Assembly: GCA_036924285.1 (NCBI GenBank)
Contig: JAYKYS010000017.1
Span: 3,577,501-3,641,500, forward strand
DNA length: 64,000 bases
Direction of reading: 5' to 3'
Source of the DNA: Asterella californica
Taxonomy: Eukaryota > Streptophyta > Marchantiopsida > Marchantiales > Aytoniaceae
The translations under genes and the position numbers were made by a program. Below, in pieces: positions 1 through 11,474 of this stretch (position 1 is its first letter; each line of letters starts with the position of its first letter). Below the pieces are notes generated by a model, which worked only from the letters and a program-made list of their open reading frames with translations, ran no database searches and was not told where the DNA came from.

Positions 1-1056
1 AATCTACGTGTGGGTTCGCACAAACTCTTTCACTAAGGGGTCTGAAGGACTCAAACGGCCGTAACTCAGATTACAGATATCAGTTTAGATCAAGATTGGT
101 ATCATTGGATAAGGTTTTAGGTTTCTTGGTGACACCAAAATCATCGGATTTTGAGCTATGAGATAGAAGTTGCAGGCGTTTGAAGTTCGTCGAGATTTTT
201 ACCGGTACGTCAAAATTGTGCAGGGGCTCACGCAGTTTGATAGTTGAGAGGGGGTTGTGAAGGTTGGAGTACATATTTCCAACCTTCACAAAGCTCGTGA
301 AGATTCACAAAGAAGAAAAGATTTGATGACTTTGATCGGCCGTAACTCGAGTTGTAGAAGTCAACTTGGACTGAAAATGATACCGTCGAAAAGAGAGCAC
401 GAAGAGCTTTCCAAAGACACCAAGAATGATGTATTTTGATGTGTTAAGAGATATTTGCACGATTTTGAAAGTAGAGAGACGTTTCAAGCTTGAGCGGCAA
501 ATCTCCACGAGGGCTCGTGCAAATCCTACCAAAGGAAGATGTGGTGCTCACAGTTTGCAAGTTTTGATATTTTTGAAAAGATTTAAGTTAACGCCGTGTC
601 TATATAATTGAATTAACCTTGTTATTTAAGTTTACACCCTGCTTAGTAGGAAGATGAACTTAAAACAGATTTTTGAGAAAAAATCAACTTCTTCAGAAGT
701 CGAAAGACTGACGTCTTCCGGAAGATGTCGTCTGGAAGACGGAATCCAGAAGACATAGAGCGAAGTCTTCCTAGGGAGACCGTGACTGTAACTGCAAGAG
801 ACACCAACCTAGCACCAACTGCGTGATCCAGTAGGTGTTTGGTGGACCTGGTGGACAACCACCTAAGCAATAGGTAGGACTAGGGGAGTCTTTATGAAGA
901 CCATTGTCACCGCAGGAGCCCTCAACCTTCTTCTGATCATTTTGTAAGACTCGATTCTCGAGGATCTCTTCATCTTTTGCTAGGAAGTAGGATGAATTGC
1001 AAAGTGGATTGTCTTCTTAGGAATCCATGAGATGCCTTACTTAGTTAGAATTGCAT
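1..1056. other. Non-coding, LTR-like sequence without a recognisable gene
   Basis: No open frame here has a recognisable domain. The phrase CGGCCGTAACTC occurs twice (about 57 and 338) and resembles repetitive LTR or leader sequence. The stretch also holds a perfect hairpin, listed separately. It may be a fragment of an uncharacterised retroelement; nothing in it identifies a family. Confidence 0.4.
255..291. repeat. Perfect 14-bp inverted repeat (hairpin)
   Basis: Arms 255-268 (TTGTGAAGGTTGGA) and 278-291 are exact reverse complements separated by a 9-nt loop. There is no T-run after it that would suggest a Pol III terminator, and no function is evident. Confidence 0.85.
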
Positions 1057-1456
1057 TGTCACGTCAGTTTGGTACCTCGGCTAGGTTGACCGAGTGCGAA
1101 GTGGCGCATCCCGATAAGACCGTTAGTGCCGTTAGGGCGAGTTGGTGGGAGAGCCCACTAGGGGTATACTTCACAGGTAGGGCTTGGAGGCCTTAGTTCT
1201 TCGAGTTGAGCCTTCAAGCTCCAGGCTATGGTGGATAGTCTAGTTGAGTGTAACCCGGATTCTCTTCGCGTTTAGAGTGGGTTTGACTTGACCGTTTGTG
1301 AGTAATCTTTGTTGTAGTGTTGGAGATGGTAATTTCTCAATGCAGATTATTGTGGTACACATGTGTATGTGTATGACATCGTCCATGTGTTATGTGTATG
1401 TGTGGTGTATCTCTGACAGCGATGTATGTTGTGTAGCGATGTGTATGCGCACGACA
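1057..1456 (+). mobile_element. Solo terminal repeat of the GyM family (segments a then b)
   Basis: This 400-bp tract starts TGTCACGTCAG and ends GCGCACGACA. It matches, in opposite orientation, the a-b terminal block of GyM at 21560-21949. The first part corresponds to segment a (compare 21667-21949 and 41364-41646) and the last part, from TTGTGGTACAC onward, to segment b (21560-21666). Divergence is clearly higher than between the GyM copies, so this is an older relic. The flanking four bases (GCAT and CAGA) do not match, so the insertion boundary is eroded. It is the form expected after recombination between the two a segments of an a-internal-b-a-b element. Confidence 0.75.
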
Positions 1457-1562
1457 CAGACCAGGATGGAAGCAGCGTTCAGATTAAAGATAAAAGTGTA
1501 GACGTAAAGAGCAACACTATGTTATCTATAATAGACTGCTCTTTCTATATACAGAAGACATC

Positions 1563-1625
1563 TAGTGCATTGGTAAGAGTCAGAGCGTGGAGACTCAACT
1601 ACCTGAGTTCGATCTTCACTCAGAC
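1563..1625 (+). other. Possible tRNA-derived (SINE-like) Pol III promoter relic
   Basis: TGGTAAGAGTC resembles a degenerate Pol III A box. About 35 nt downstream, GAGTTCGATCTTC resembles a B box (GGTTCGANTCC) with several mismatches. The spacing is compatible with a tRNA-derived SINE head. No poly-A or T tail or target duplication was recognised, so this is only suggestive. Confidence 0.25.
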
Positions 1626-2326
1626 TGAAGAAACCCGTGAATGTAGAATAATAAGCTTTCGATTGGAGTACATTTCCATCCAAAGAAACATCAAATGCTG
1701 CTGGAAACTTTCAATCTCTCCTTAGAAAGACTTAGATTAAGCTTAAATGATTAAGCTGATAAGATGTGTTAATGACTTACGTTTACAGGGGTGTGTTTAT
1801 GATTTGGTTCTATCTAGACCTTGCGAGGAGACTACATGATTCGTTACAGTTCGAAAATAATGTGTCAGAATAATATATTCAGACCTCAATACATAGAACA
1901 AACTGAGGAGGTGGTGAATATACAGTCCTGTCCCACGACCGATAGATGAGAATGTTCAAGGATTTTTGTCTGAGACAATCTTCATTGTGCCCTTAAGTTT
2001 TACATTACTTATTTATCTCGAGCAGTAACATCATCTAACTAAATACTCCAAAGGTATCACCCTCGACCTTCAGAGTAGAGTCGTAAATCTGTGAGGGCCC
2101 ACAACTCTATCTTTAGGATCCGTAGATCCGATAAGATCCTGAGGTCTAAAGAGAAAGGTTTCCTCCTGTATTTAATTAAACTTGTCACAACTTGTTAATT
2201 CACCACTCATTAGCATAATGCATACATATGATGACTCTGACATGTATGTTATGTTGTTCTTTTCAAACGAATCATCTGTTTACATTCCAAGATATCCTAG
2301 GAAGATATCTTCGTGAAGTCTACTCT
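1626..2326. other. No gene seen
   Basis: AT-rich sequence with short random open frames only. I see no conserved domain, tandem array or LTR boundary. Confidence 0.5.
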
Positions 2327-2580
2327 TTCCCCAGAATCCGAAGAAGGAATCTTCTCAGTGATTGAACTTTTTTTATCCAGAAAAAGAATCTTCTTGACTT
2401 CGCTTTTTGATCTTTCACTAATCCAGAAAAGTAATCTTCTTGATATGGTGTTTGACTTTTCCGTAATCCGAGAAGAAAATCTTCTTGATCATGGTCGAAC
2501 TTTTTCTAATCCGAAAAAAGAATCTTTCGGGCTTTGATATCTGTACTTTCTCCAAAACCTGAGAAGGAATCTCTTTGTTT
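2327..2580. repeat. Minisatellite, about six units of about 45 bp
   Basis: A unit containing AATCCGAGAAGAAAATCTTC (variants AATCCAGAAAAG, AATCCGAAAAAAG) recurs at about 2335, 2375, 2420, 2465, 2508 and 2554, a 40-46 bp period. The open frame across it (2313-2537, plus) reflects the repeat. Units are imperfect, which points to an old array. Confidence 0.8.
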
Positions 2581-3802
2581 CGGTGGGTCGATTACTCTCA
2601 GACGTGGAGAGTTTATTTATAGAGTTAGTCCATTTTCAAGTTTGTCGATACTCTGAATCTTGAAAAGAAAAATCTGTCATTTGTGAAACTATATCGTGTT
2701 GTCGACCAAGAATGAGATGATTTTTAGTTTATTTATCAAAATATCTGTTTTGACAATTACACTTTACAAAGACTTGTTTAAGCCGATCATAGGTTGATAT
2801 TCTGTGGATTGAACCCTCTAAACGGAAGGACAGCTAGCCCCACCGAGCTATTTTTGTTTAGATTATTAATAACTAAATAACGGTAGCATATCCCGTCGTT
2901 AATATAGCGACATTTGTGGTTTAACTAACTCTACTACCTCATACGTATATATTAAATGTGTACTCCCTCATTCACATTCATATTACCCTATCATCATACA
3001 AGACTAAAACTAAACAAGGGGTCACATAAAATCTTTAATTTCACCCGTAGCATAAATTTCATAGCACAAATTTCAAATATAAAACTTATCTGCTTATTAT
3101 ACCGTAACACGCATAACCATTAATACCACCGCCCCAACCGGAGTTTGGCATAAATCGGCATGCGCTTTGCATCTTAATGTGCATAACCACAACGAACTGC
3201 AAGTTCATTTCCATTCTTATGTCAGTCAATACTTTCTTCGGTGTCTCAGCTTCAAGTAGGAAGCTGATACACCGAAACTAATGCGGGTCAGTGGATATAT
3301 ATTGGGTATTGTAGTACTGTATGCAATGTGCATATTGAGTGCATACACACATATATTACACTTAACCTTTTAAGTCATTATGACATATGCCTTCACTTGA
3401 TCTAAAACATCAGAATACGGGGACCGGGATGTATGCAGTGCTGAGATTGCTTGAATCTTTCATGTGGAAAATGTAAATCTGTCCGGAGAAGGAAATAATT
3501 GTTACCTGTACACAAATTTAGGGCAAAATTATATATCTTCTGAACAAATTACATCCAAATCATCAGATACATCGTGGATTCATATGAGACCAATATTATG
3601 TTACAAGCTTCTTATGGATTGCACTTTGCCATTCTCACATCGAGGCTAAAAGTGAAAAACGAGCATTTGTTTGTTATCTTAATCCACTTCCCGATTTGCT
3701 TGTTATCTCTGTCTTTCTGAGGCCACGTTTGTTCCTGGCGACACTGCTAACGTATTTGTGCGACGTTCTGTACTGAAACAAGATTTCCGAAGAGTCACAA
3801 AC
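2581..3802. other. No gene seen
   Basis: AT-rich sequence without a recognised domain or repeat. Short open frames such as 3464-3649 (plus) show no conserved motif. Confidence 0.45.
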
Positions 3803-3907
3803 CTTGATACCATGAAGTCTTTGAACGGCAGATTGGGCTGCCATATAGTTGCCTTCGTTCTCACACTTCTTTTGATGCTCTTCAAGTGACCTTATAACTT
3901 CAAGAAC
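3803..3907 (-). CDS. Candidate host-gene exon (coiled-coil protein fragment)
   Basis: On the minus strand a 105-nt segment (35 codons, phase 0 at both ends) lies between a good 3' splice-site context, ACTTGTTCAG before 3907, and a GT donor (AAG|GTTTGTG) after 3803. The peptide includes LEEHQKKCENEGNYMAAQSA, a helical, charged motif of a type I associate weakly with ciliary or flagellar coiled-coil proteins. That association is from memory and unverified. The frame stays open from 3967 to 3674, but the splice signals fit the short exon better. No partner exon was recognised within 2 kb on either side. It could be a chance open frame, or a captured or orphan exon. Confidence 0.3.
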
Positions 3908-5019
3908 CTGAACAAGTAGATAAATGTCAAATGCTCGAAAACTATATAAGAAAACCCGACACAACAACCTGTGACTTTAAACTCGTAGTTAATTAGAATG
4001 ACCGTAGGACAGTATATACAGTGTGAACTCTATCTTCTTTATTCCGGCATTCAGAAAGAGAAGCGTTTGGAGCTTTAAGGGAAATTCTGATTGCTCTTAG
4101 ACTATTTTCTCCTTTAACTCCTATCTTTTTGAACCTGAAATTGAAGGTAATCATGATCCATATGGATTCGTTTACCAGCTTCAAAGTACAGCAGCTGATT
4201 TTTCAAGTCCCTTGTTCTTTGCCAAGTCCGACCACATATTTATTTCTCTGGAAATTTCTAAACTCTATTCACTTCTTGCTACCAACTACGCCGTAACAAT
4301 ATTTTATTTCATGTAAAACTGTATTCCTGACATGCTTGCACAAAGGGTGAATAGCTTATCAATAATCAGGAAATGATATAGTGATATTATTATGTAGTCA
4401 TTGACTTTGATAACTATTTTGTTTATAGTAGTCGAAGTTAAATTACTATGTGCTTAGAGTAATCGAGATACATTACTATAGTGGTTATAGTGATATAACT
4501 TTGATTTCTACAAACACTATATTAATCAATCATGATTCCTGTAAAAATATTAGTAATCATTAATGCACTATCCACTATCTTTAAAAAAATATCTGATAAA
4601 TTACTGATACTTGGAAAAGATTATAGTGATATCAGCATATAGGTTGTTTATTATACTTCATAAAGTAAGATCATGACTTAATTCATGATGAACGAATGGA
4701 CAGAAGCAGAGTTCTATAACAGAACAATCATATCTTACTTCAATCCAATTCACCGTTTAGTTTTCTTGGGTATCTTTCTTCCTCATGAAATATCAACAGG
4801 TAACACAAAGATCACTCAAGTCATGCAGAGTCTATTTCACACATAAGAAAATCTTCAACCCTCTCTAGACTCCTCTCCCATGACTAGGAGCTTGAAAGTT
4901 CAACTCAAAAAAAGTGAAGCCTACCAATCATAACGAGGTCTGAAGCTAATAGCCCTAACGAGACTAACTACGATGCATTTTCTAACTAGTACAGTAACTA
5001 TATATGAGGTGACATGTTC
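3908..5019. other. AT-rich intergenic or intronic sequence
   Basis: Very AT-rich, particularly 4330-4640, with short imperfect repeats of TATAGTGATAT. No domain-bearing open frame. If the 3803-3907 exon is real, part of this could be intron on the minus strand. Confidence 0.4.
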
Positions 5020-6330
5020 AAGTTGATTTGAGGCTGACATGACGATGTTAAATGATACGCACTAGAGAATCTTCAAATGATGTGGTACTTGATGATCTTA
5101 GAAGTGTCTATATTATATGTTTACGAGGTTATAACATCACATGTTGCAACCTATTGGTCAAAACATCCGTCATAAGAACAAGTAGGAAGAACAAGATCTA
5201 GTGTTCAAATTCATAAGGCGTGGTGCTTATGTTGATTTGATAGGCCAAAGATAAGACATGACATCATAGGAGGTAAGTGTGACATACATGTTGATATGAT
5301 CTTAGAATATAAGGTGCTGACATGACAATCCTAAAATAAACATCTGTCATTTTTAAAACTAAACCATATGATGTGATCTTAAAAGATCAGAAATGAAAAA
5401 ATGATCTTCATCCAACGTGATCTTGTATAATAAACTATCTGATATGATCTTAAAAGATAAGTAGTGGCACTCATGCGGATGGTTATGATTGCCATCTGAT
5501 GTGAACAAAAAGATAAATGTAGCACTCATGCTACTATGATCTTAAAAGAAAAGAGTGGTCTTCATGTTGATGTGATCCTATGATATAGACACTCATGTTG
5601 CTATGATCTTAAATATAAGTTTTGCGCTCATGCTGAGGTGATCATAAAAGTCAAGTGTGGAACTCAAGTCTATGTGATCCTACAAGATAAGGCGTAACAC
5701 TCATGCTGATGTGATCTTAGAAGATAAGATAATAACATGATGATCATAATGATGATCTGATTGAGATCTAGTGATTTGATGTGATTCTAAAAAATAAAGC
5801 GTGACACTTGATTTGATGTGACTCTAAAGATAATTAAGATGTTGACATGACGAGCGATCCATGATCACATTCATTCTAATATGACCATAAAAGATAAGAT
5901 GTAATACTCATGCTGATGTGATCCTGATCTTAAAAGATAAGACGCGACACTCATTGCACTGTCTGATGTGATCTTGAGTGACACTCATTCTGATGTGATT
6001 GTAAATGATACGACGTTGATATGATGATCCAATGTATTCTTAAATATAACGCATTGACATGCTGATTTAAAACAGTAATCTAATGTTATACTAAAAAACA
6101 AGACATGACATTCATTTTAACTGATCGAAAAAGATAAAGATTCATGCTGATGTGGTCCTAAAAAATAAAGGGTTGCCTTGAAGATTCTAAAAGATATTAT
6201 GAGCGTGATTATAGAAGATACGACGTGGCATTCGTGTTGACATGATCCTAAAATAAAGTGCTGACATGATGATTCTAAAAGACATGTCTAGAAGAAGGTA
6301 AAATAAGAGTGATGTGACACTTGATGATAT
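5020..6330. repeat. Degenerate tandem array of about 45-55 bp units
   Basis: The core TGATGTGATCTTAAAAGATA, followed by variants of GTGACACTCATGC, recurs many times, for example near 5340-5460, 5540-5740, 5880-6000 and 6150-6260. Unit length varies and many units are decayed. The array is AT-rich with stops in all frames, so it is a non-coding old minisatellite. Confidence 0.75.
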
Positions 6331-7325
6331 GGCACATAATGATCATAAACAACATACCACTTTCTAGAAGAATAAAACAAAAATAATATGAGCATATGAT
6401 GATATCTTTGTAAGGAACAAGGTTTTTCTTTCACACATGTTAGAATACAAAACATCGTTCTCCAAAAGATAGGAGTTGACTTGATCGTTTCTACAACTTA
6501 ATAGAGAGTCTGCCAAGTAGCTAAATGATCCAAAAATGACAACTTGATCTTCACGTACGACTAAACGTCTCCGACTTACGGTCAACCCTATGTCACAAAG
6601 TCTTAAGGTACTAACTCCATCCACTTATGGTCTTACTTAGTTGCATTATTGTCTACAAACTACTCTCGGATTTCTAATTGAAACCTAGAAAATCTTATGT
6701 ACGGTACTTTGTCTCAACCAGATGACATTATCATATCACTGTGCTTTCTCACTTATCCAATCATAACCCAACCTAACAACAGATGAGGAAGGTTACCTCT
6801 TTGATAACCAGAATGAGGATGGTTGCCCCTTTGGTAATCAGAATGGATCGATTTGCTATAGATCGTCAACCTCCAACAAAGGGTTGTCTGCTTGGTTTAC
6901 GAGTAAGAAAACATTATGACAACTTGTTCTTCTCTAGCTTAAATTAACACTCACTAACTTCTCCGAATTCATGACTACGTAGTACAACGATTAGTGTGCA
7001 TGATAGATCAATGCATAAAGAACCGTTCATGAGATAAGTAGTTCATTCACATGTTGGAGTAACTCAAGCACGACTGCTTGGAGTTTTTGCTACTACGTTG
7101 GTGTGACGGACTGGCACCACTTTGTTATACTATCTTATCTGTGGCAGTCCGACCATCAGATTAGTTGTATCATCGGTTTGCTCACACTCTCTTTCTCATG
7201 AGTCCTTGCTCTCTTTGACGAAAAGCGATCATGTTGAAGGTCATGAGGTCTCGAGCGACAAGACGTCACAACCACAACTTTAGTTCTTTAGTCATCCCGG
7301 TATGCAATAGGCAGCCCAACAGACT
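6331..7325. other. No gene seen
   Basis: Unique-looking sequence. The minus-strand open frame 6364-6624 has no recognised motif and is probably spurious. Confidence 0.4.
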
Positions 7326-7616
7326 ATGACTATCCAGCGTACACACATCACTACCATTCACAATATTTTGTCTCATGTGCCATGTTCCACTACTCAATCA
7401 CCCTCGCCACATCACCGTAGTGCAACATCACATATTGTTCCACACATCATTGCTCCGTCATCTCACCACATCACACCATGTCACTTCACATCACCTTGTC
7501 ATATCACCGTAGTGTCATGCACACATTGTCTCACACATCATTGCTCAATCACCTTGTCATATCACACTATGTCACGTCCACATTACCTCATCACATCACT
7601 TTGTTTTGTCATATAA
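7326..7616. repeat. Low-complexity CACATCAC-rich tract
   Basis: The plus strand is dominated by CACATCAC, TCACACCA and similar short motifs. The 96-codon open frame across it (7326-7616) is a product of this composition, being rich in His, Ser and Thr, and is not called as a gene. Confidence 0.8.
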
Positions 7617-7630
7617 GAGATAAGGTCAAT

Positions 7631-7744
7631 AGTTTATTGCTATTAGTATATTAGTTAAAAAATATGATTAGTGTCGTAGTCGTAAAATTTTGACTTTTGT
7701 GTCCATTAAGAGTAAATATTGTTAGTCAATAATAGCAATAAACT
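7631..7744. repeat. 114-bp inverted-repeat element (MITE-like)
   Basis: Arms 7631-7645 (AGTTTATTGCTATTA) and 7730-7744 are exact 15-bp reverse complements around an AT-rich 84-bp centre. Size and composition fit a small MITE-like or stem-loop element. A clean target duplication is not visible, so the class is undetermined. Confidence 0.6.
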
Positions 7745-8577
7745 CTCAACGTCTCAATCCATGTCATGCTGATGCTCACGGAGGATACTAAAGTCAAGTA
7801 GAAGTACAAGCTGTATCCAAGACACACTAAGTAGGTATAAGTCATAAAGAGAACTTCAGAAATAACTACCTAGGTGGGTGGAGTAAGGAAAAAAGAGAAC
7901 TGTGAGAAATAGTCTCTTCTAAATAGATCTCACCGTCTAACTCTAAACTCCATAAAACACACCACACCTCACCACACAGAGTGAAGATTATAGAATGATC
8001 TTTTAGACCCCATGAGAAACTCGAGCACCAAGAGATACTGTGGCCGAGATGGCCGAGCAGACATAGATGACGGGTGAAAGTACAATCAAAACTAATAGTA
8101 GGACAAAACCATTAATTGATTTTAATCCTCTAACTAACTTACAATCCTTCTAAGCTCTTAAATATTGCTTGCACTGCACGTGATCCTTCACTAAAGACCT
8201 ATAATAAAAGCTGACTATCTAACTATCCATCTCGTTTGTAGGCTCATTAAGACGACTCCAATGTTAGTTGACTGGTCGGCTCTATCTCTAAGGTAGTGTA
8301 GATGACATGATAGACAACCCAACGTCCATGTCCTCTTGTTGCTCTGATGACTTTTATGACATCATTTCCTCCAGTGGTATCTCCATCCAGAAGTATAAAC
8401 CTTGACATGCACTTTCCTATATCTCATCTCTTAAGCTGAATTTAGTGACCAACCCAACGTAGAGACTCTGTTTGCTCCTTGCTACAACGCCTCCTGAAGT
8501 TGTAACTATGTAGACATATCAGTGGTGTCTACTCATACCTCAAAATACTTGATCCTCTTGACCAAGCAGCAATGGTG
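7745..8577. other. No gene seen
   Basis: No conserved domain or LTR boundary recognised on either strand. Confidence 0.4.
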
Positions 8578-9007
8578 TACTACTGGACACATGAGAACCT
8601 ATCACTTAGAACATGCTCCTCCTGGGCCTTTACTTCTAAGATAAGGCAGATGATCCTCTTTGCTACACAAGCCTCCTCCTCACAACATACTTTCTCTATC
8701 TCTGTATGCTGCTTCTCCTAGGTCGAGGTCCGGACCTCTAACTCACTAACTCTCATCTGGAGGATCTCTCTCTCTGTCACTACGACAATCTGATCCTCTT
8801 GAGCAATCACCAAGTCATCTCCCATTGTGTAATCTATGCATGGTCATGCATCTAGATCCATCATAATTCCTCAATGGTCTCCAAGGAACTCTGAGAACTA
8901 TTGTTTAGACCGCAGTCCAACAGCGGTTCAAACTCAAGGACAACATGTCGTCTCTCTGCTATTGTCATCTCTTGCAGCTTCTTCAGCACTTCCTCAACAT
9001 CTAACAT
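8578..9007 (-). pseudogene. Degenerate coding-like relic with coiled-coil composition
   Basis: On the minus strand 9007-8872 reads as 45 codons from an ATG, rich in Glu, Leu and Lys. After a frame change, 8833-8590 reads as a second Glu/Arg/Val-rich segment with one stop. Composition suggests a decayed helical protein. It may belong to an older element into which GyA-3 inserted at 9009-9012. I do not recognise the family. Confidence 0.25.
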
Positions 9008-9008
9008 C

Positions 9009-9012
9009 ACGT
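9009..9012. repeat. Left target-site duplication of GyA-3 (ACGT)
   Basis: ACGT directly precedes the LTR start TGTCGTGTTGC at 9013. The same four bases follow the LTR end at 45065-45068. Confidence 0.8.
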
Positions 9013-9190
9013 TGTCGTGTTGCACGTGGATCTATACAGTGAAAACTAGTAACATAAGGATTTTTTTCCCATTGTGTTTGCAGTTGTAAAGGAAGCTGCC
9101 CTGTAGCTTATCAAGCTGGGCAGGAGCTAAGCTAGGGCTATGCTTGACAAGCTGCCCCTTAGCTTGGGATGAAATATCACCTTGAAGGGG
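9013..9190 (+). repeat. GyA-3 5' LTR fragment (U3 start only)
   Basis: Matches the beginning of the GyA-3 3' LTR (43787 onward): ATAGTGAAAACTAGTAACA, then TTGTAAAGGAAGCTGCC, then GATGAAATATCACC. It stops near 9190 and is joined directly to protease codons. A deletion has therefore removed most of the LTR, the leader and gag. Confidence 0.8.
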
Positions 9191-9193
9191 GTG

Positions 9194-9298
9194 GTACCTG
9201 CACTTGTGGATCACGGATCAGAGATCAACATTATTTCGAATGAGGTGTATGAGAAGGGGCAATGACCGATCGAGAGGAACCATGGTTGGATACTTCGT
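9194..9298 (+). pseudogene. GyA-3 protease, N-terminal piece
   Basis: The frame beginning GTA at 9194 encodes VPALVDHGSEINIIS, the family aspartic-protease active-site motif with DHG in place of DTG/DSG. An in-frame stop follows (GGGCAATGACC, Trp to TGA). The segment ends where GyA-1 inserted. Its continuation is at 19707. Confidence 0.8.
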
Positions 9299-10259
9299 TG
9301 ACGTGACGAGAGTCTTTCTTGGGGAGGACGGACCTCCTGACTGTGATAGATCAGAGAAACGACCAGAAGAGAAAAATAGGTAGTCGCTGACGATGAGATC
9401 TTCCAAAATCCTGCTTCTTGCGTCCACCGATTACAAAAACAAGCACTCCAACACACTTTGGGTACACAGATAGGTCTCTCAAGAATCAAATATCAGTGTC
9501 GTTGCACCATCAATCTCTTCAACTGTAAAGAAAATCTCTCTCTCTTCCTCTCCTGCGTGCCTCTCTCTCCTGTCAATCAGTTCTCAGCCAAAAGTCTACC
9601 AAGTACGTCTCAATCCGAACCTAATAGTGAAATTCAGGGCCCCTGAATCTTATTCCTCTCTTTGCTCCAACTGAAACTCTCAGAAATTTGATCCAGCGTT
9701 GATCAAAAGTCCTCCATAGATTTTCAAACGATCTCTCTCAATGAAACTACCTCTTGAGAGTAATTTCTCCTCAGAACAGCTTATTAGACAACGTCCAAGC
9801 TTAAAACTCTTGCCCCTCTCTCTACGATGATCTCCCAATTCAATCTGTCAGCAATTTGATCTTCCACCAGCCTCCTAGCTTCCCCTGCGTGTCCTCAACC
9901 CCCATCCCTAATCCTCCTCCTTCCGCTTCAGCTCTCTTAGAAAAATCCCTTTCAAAAACTGTTTCTGATCTCAAGCCGCCGCAGATATTTAACCTAAAAG
10001 CTAAGGCTTCAGCTTAAGCTGCCCCCTGCTGTCCTTATAAGCGCAGTCACTTATCAGAAGCAGGGCCCTAGCTTAAACTGCCCTCTGCTATCCTTATGCG
10101 TACAGAGCTTTATTTACAAAGTTGGCCCCTTTTTAATCCAAGTTTCACAGTTGTCTCCACAAACTCTACCCCTTCACTAATAAAGGTTCTCATAACCTCA
10201 TTTCCCACCGCAAGCCGACTCGATGGTTATTTAACTAATTAGCAAAAGTTTCCCGTGCT

Positions 10260-10838
10260 CTTGATGCTATCTTGATGCCACCCTGAATATACTACAAGTC
10301 ATCCAATGTAGGCTGAAGCCCCAACACTTATGAGACTGCCCCACAGGGCTTACAGCCCCCCCCCCATATACGCACCAGGTATCTCCCATAATATATTCAG
10401 GATGGCATGCGGAGGCTTAGGCCAAGAAGCCCACGATTAAGAGAGATACCGATCTTGATGTCATCTTGATGCCACCTTGAATATACTACAAGCCATCCAA
10501 TGTAGGCTGAAGCCCCAACACTTATGAGACTGCCCCACAGGGCTTACAGCCCCCCCCATATACGCACCCGGTATCTCCCATAGTATATGCAGGATGGCAT
10601 GCGGAGGCTTAGGCCAAGAAGCCCACGATTAAGAGAGATATCGATCTTGATGCCATCTTGATGCCACCTTGAATGTACTACAAGCCATCCAATGTAGACC
10701 GAAGCCCCAACACTTATGAGGCTGCCACACAGAGCTTACAGCCCCCCCCCCCATATGCGCACCAGGTATCTCCCATAGTATATTCAGGATGGCATGCGGA
10801 GGCTTAGGCCAAGAAGCCCACGATTAAGGAAGATACCG
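10260..10838. repeat. Three tandem ~193-bp units inside the GyA-1 3' LTR
   Basis: Units begin at about 10260, 10453 and 10646, each with CTTGATG(C/T), then GAATATACTACAAG(C/T)CATC, a C-run and ATTCAGGATGGCATGCGG. The partner LTR carries two (18668-19046), while GyA-2 LTRs carry one. Within each unit CCTGAATATACT and AGTATATTCAGG form an inverted repeat. Confidence 0.9.
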
Positions 10839-10916
10839 GTCTCCCGACAGGAGGCCAACATGCAATATGCAGGACGTGGCTTTCTAGGAGGCCAACATGT
10901 CAGAATAGGAACCAGG

Positions 10917-10976
10917 GGGGATTGATCCTGAGACCACTTCCCTCCTAGGCATGCGCTCTATCACTGGGATGGCCTT
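10917..10976 (-). other. tRNA-like tract in the LTR
   Basis: On the minus strand GGCCATCCCAGTGATAG is followed by GCGC...CCTAGGAGGGAAG and then GGATCAATCC, resembling an A-box arm, an anticodon-like arm and a B box. The same tract is in every GyA LTR. In GyA-3 (44287-44351) the ends GGCCA and TGGCC could pair like an acceptor stem, and the B-box-like GGATCAATTCC differs from consensus at one position. It is about 65 nt, shorter than a tRNA, so it could also be coincidence. Confidence 0.3.
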
Positions 10977-11474
10977 TGGTTCCGTTCAAAACTGTTAAAC
11001 TTCCTGTACATATGCTTTTGCTAAGAAGTTTTCTTATAAAGTCTTTACTAGCCTTCTCTACGCTAACTTCTGCATACAACTCCATTTTTTACGAATAAGG
11101 AGTCAAAACTATAGTACTTGTGAACACCTACACACTCACGCTATCAGATTCTGAGTTCGAGTCACGAGCCAGAATCGACGGATTTCCCTCTTTCATATAT
11201 TTCACATCCTAAAACCCATACTAACTATTGCTTAAAACACTTTCTGTCAAAACTAGAAGCATGAGGTCGCTCTCCTTGTTGAGCTATGCGTTCTGGAACT
11301 TTCGCCCTCGTCCAAGGTGATATTTCAACCCAAGCTAAGGGGCAGCTTGCCAAGCATAGCCCCAGCTTAGCTCCTGCCCAGCTTGATAAGCTAGGGTGCA
11401 GCTTCTTGAACAAGTGCTGGTTGAGTGTCTTCTGAAGCTCCGTTTCATCATCTTGAACGCCACGCACTACGACA

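Larger units (their letters stand above)
9299..11474 (-). repeat. GyA-1 3' LTR (2,176 bp)
   Basis: On the minus strand it starts TGTCGTAGTGCGTGG (11474) and ends CTCGTCACGTCA (9299), so TG...CA. A TATA-like CTTATAAGG lies near 10031-10039. It is 191 bp longer than the 5' LTR because it has three rather than two copies of the internal ~193-bp unit. Confidence 0.9.

Noticed and set aside
1298..1725. Plus-strand open frames at 1298-1501 and 1426-1725
   Set aside because: They overlap the solo GyM repeat and low-complexity TGTATGTG sequence, so coding is by chance.
7326..7616. A 96-codon His/Ser-rich protein
   Set aside because: The frame is a product of CACATCAC-type low complexity.
10340..10380. 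CRISPR-like or satellite array in the LTR tandem units
   Set aside because: Units are about 193 bp, contiguous and confined to LTRs, and the sequence is eukaryotic. It is an LTR minisatellite.
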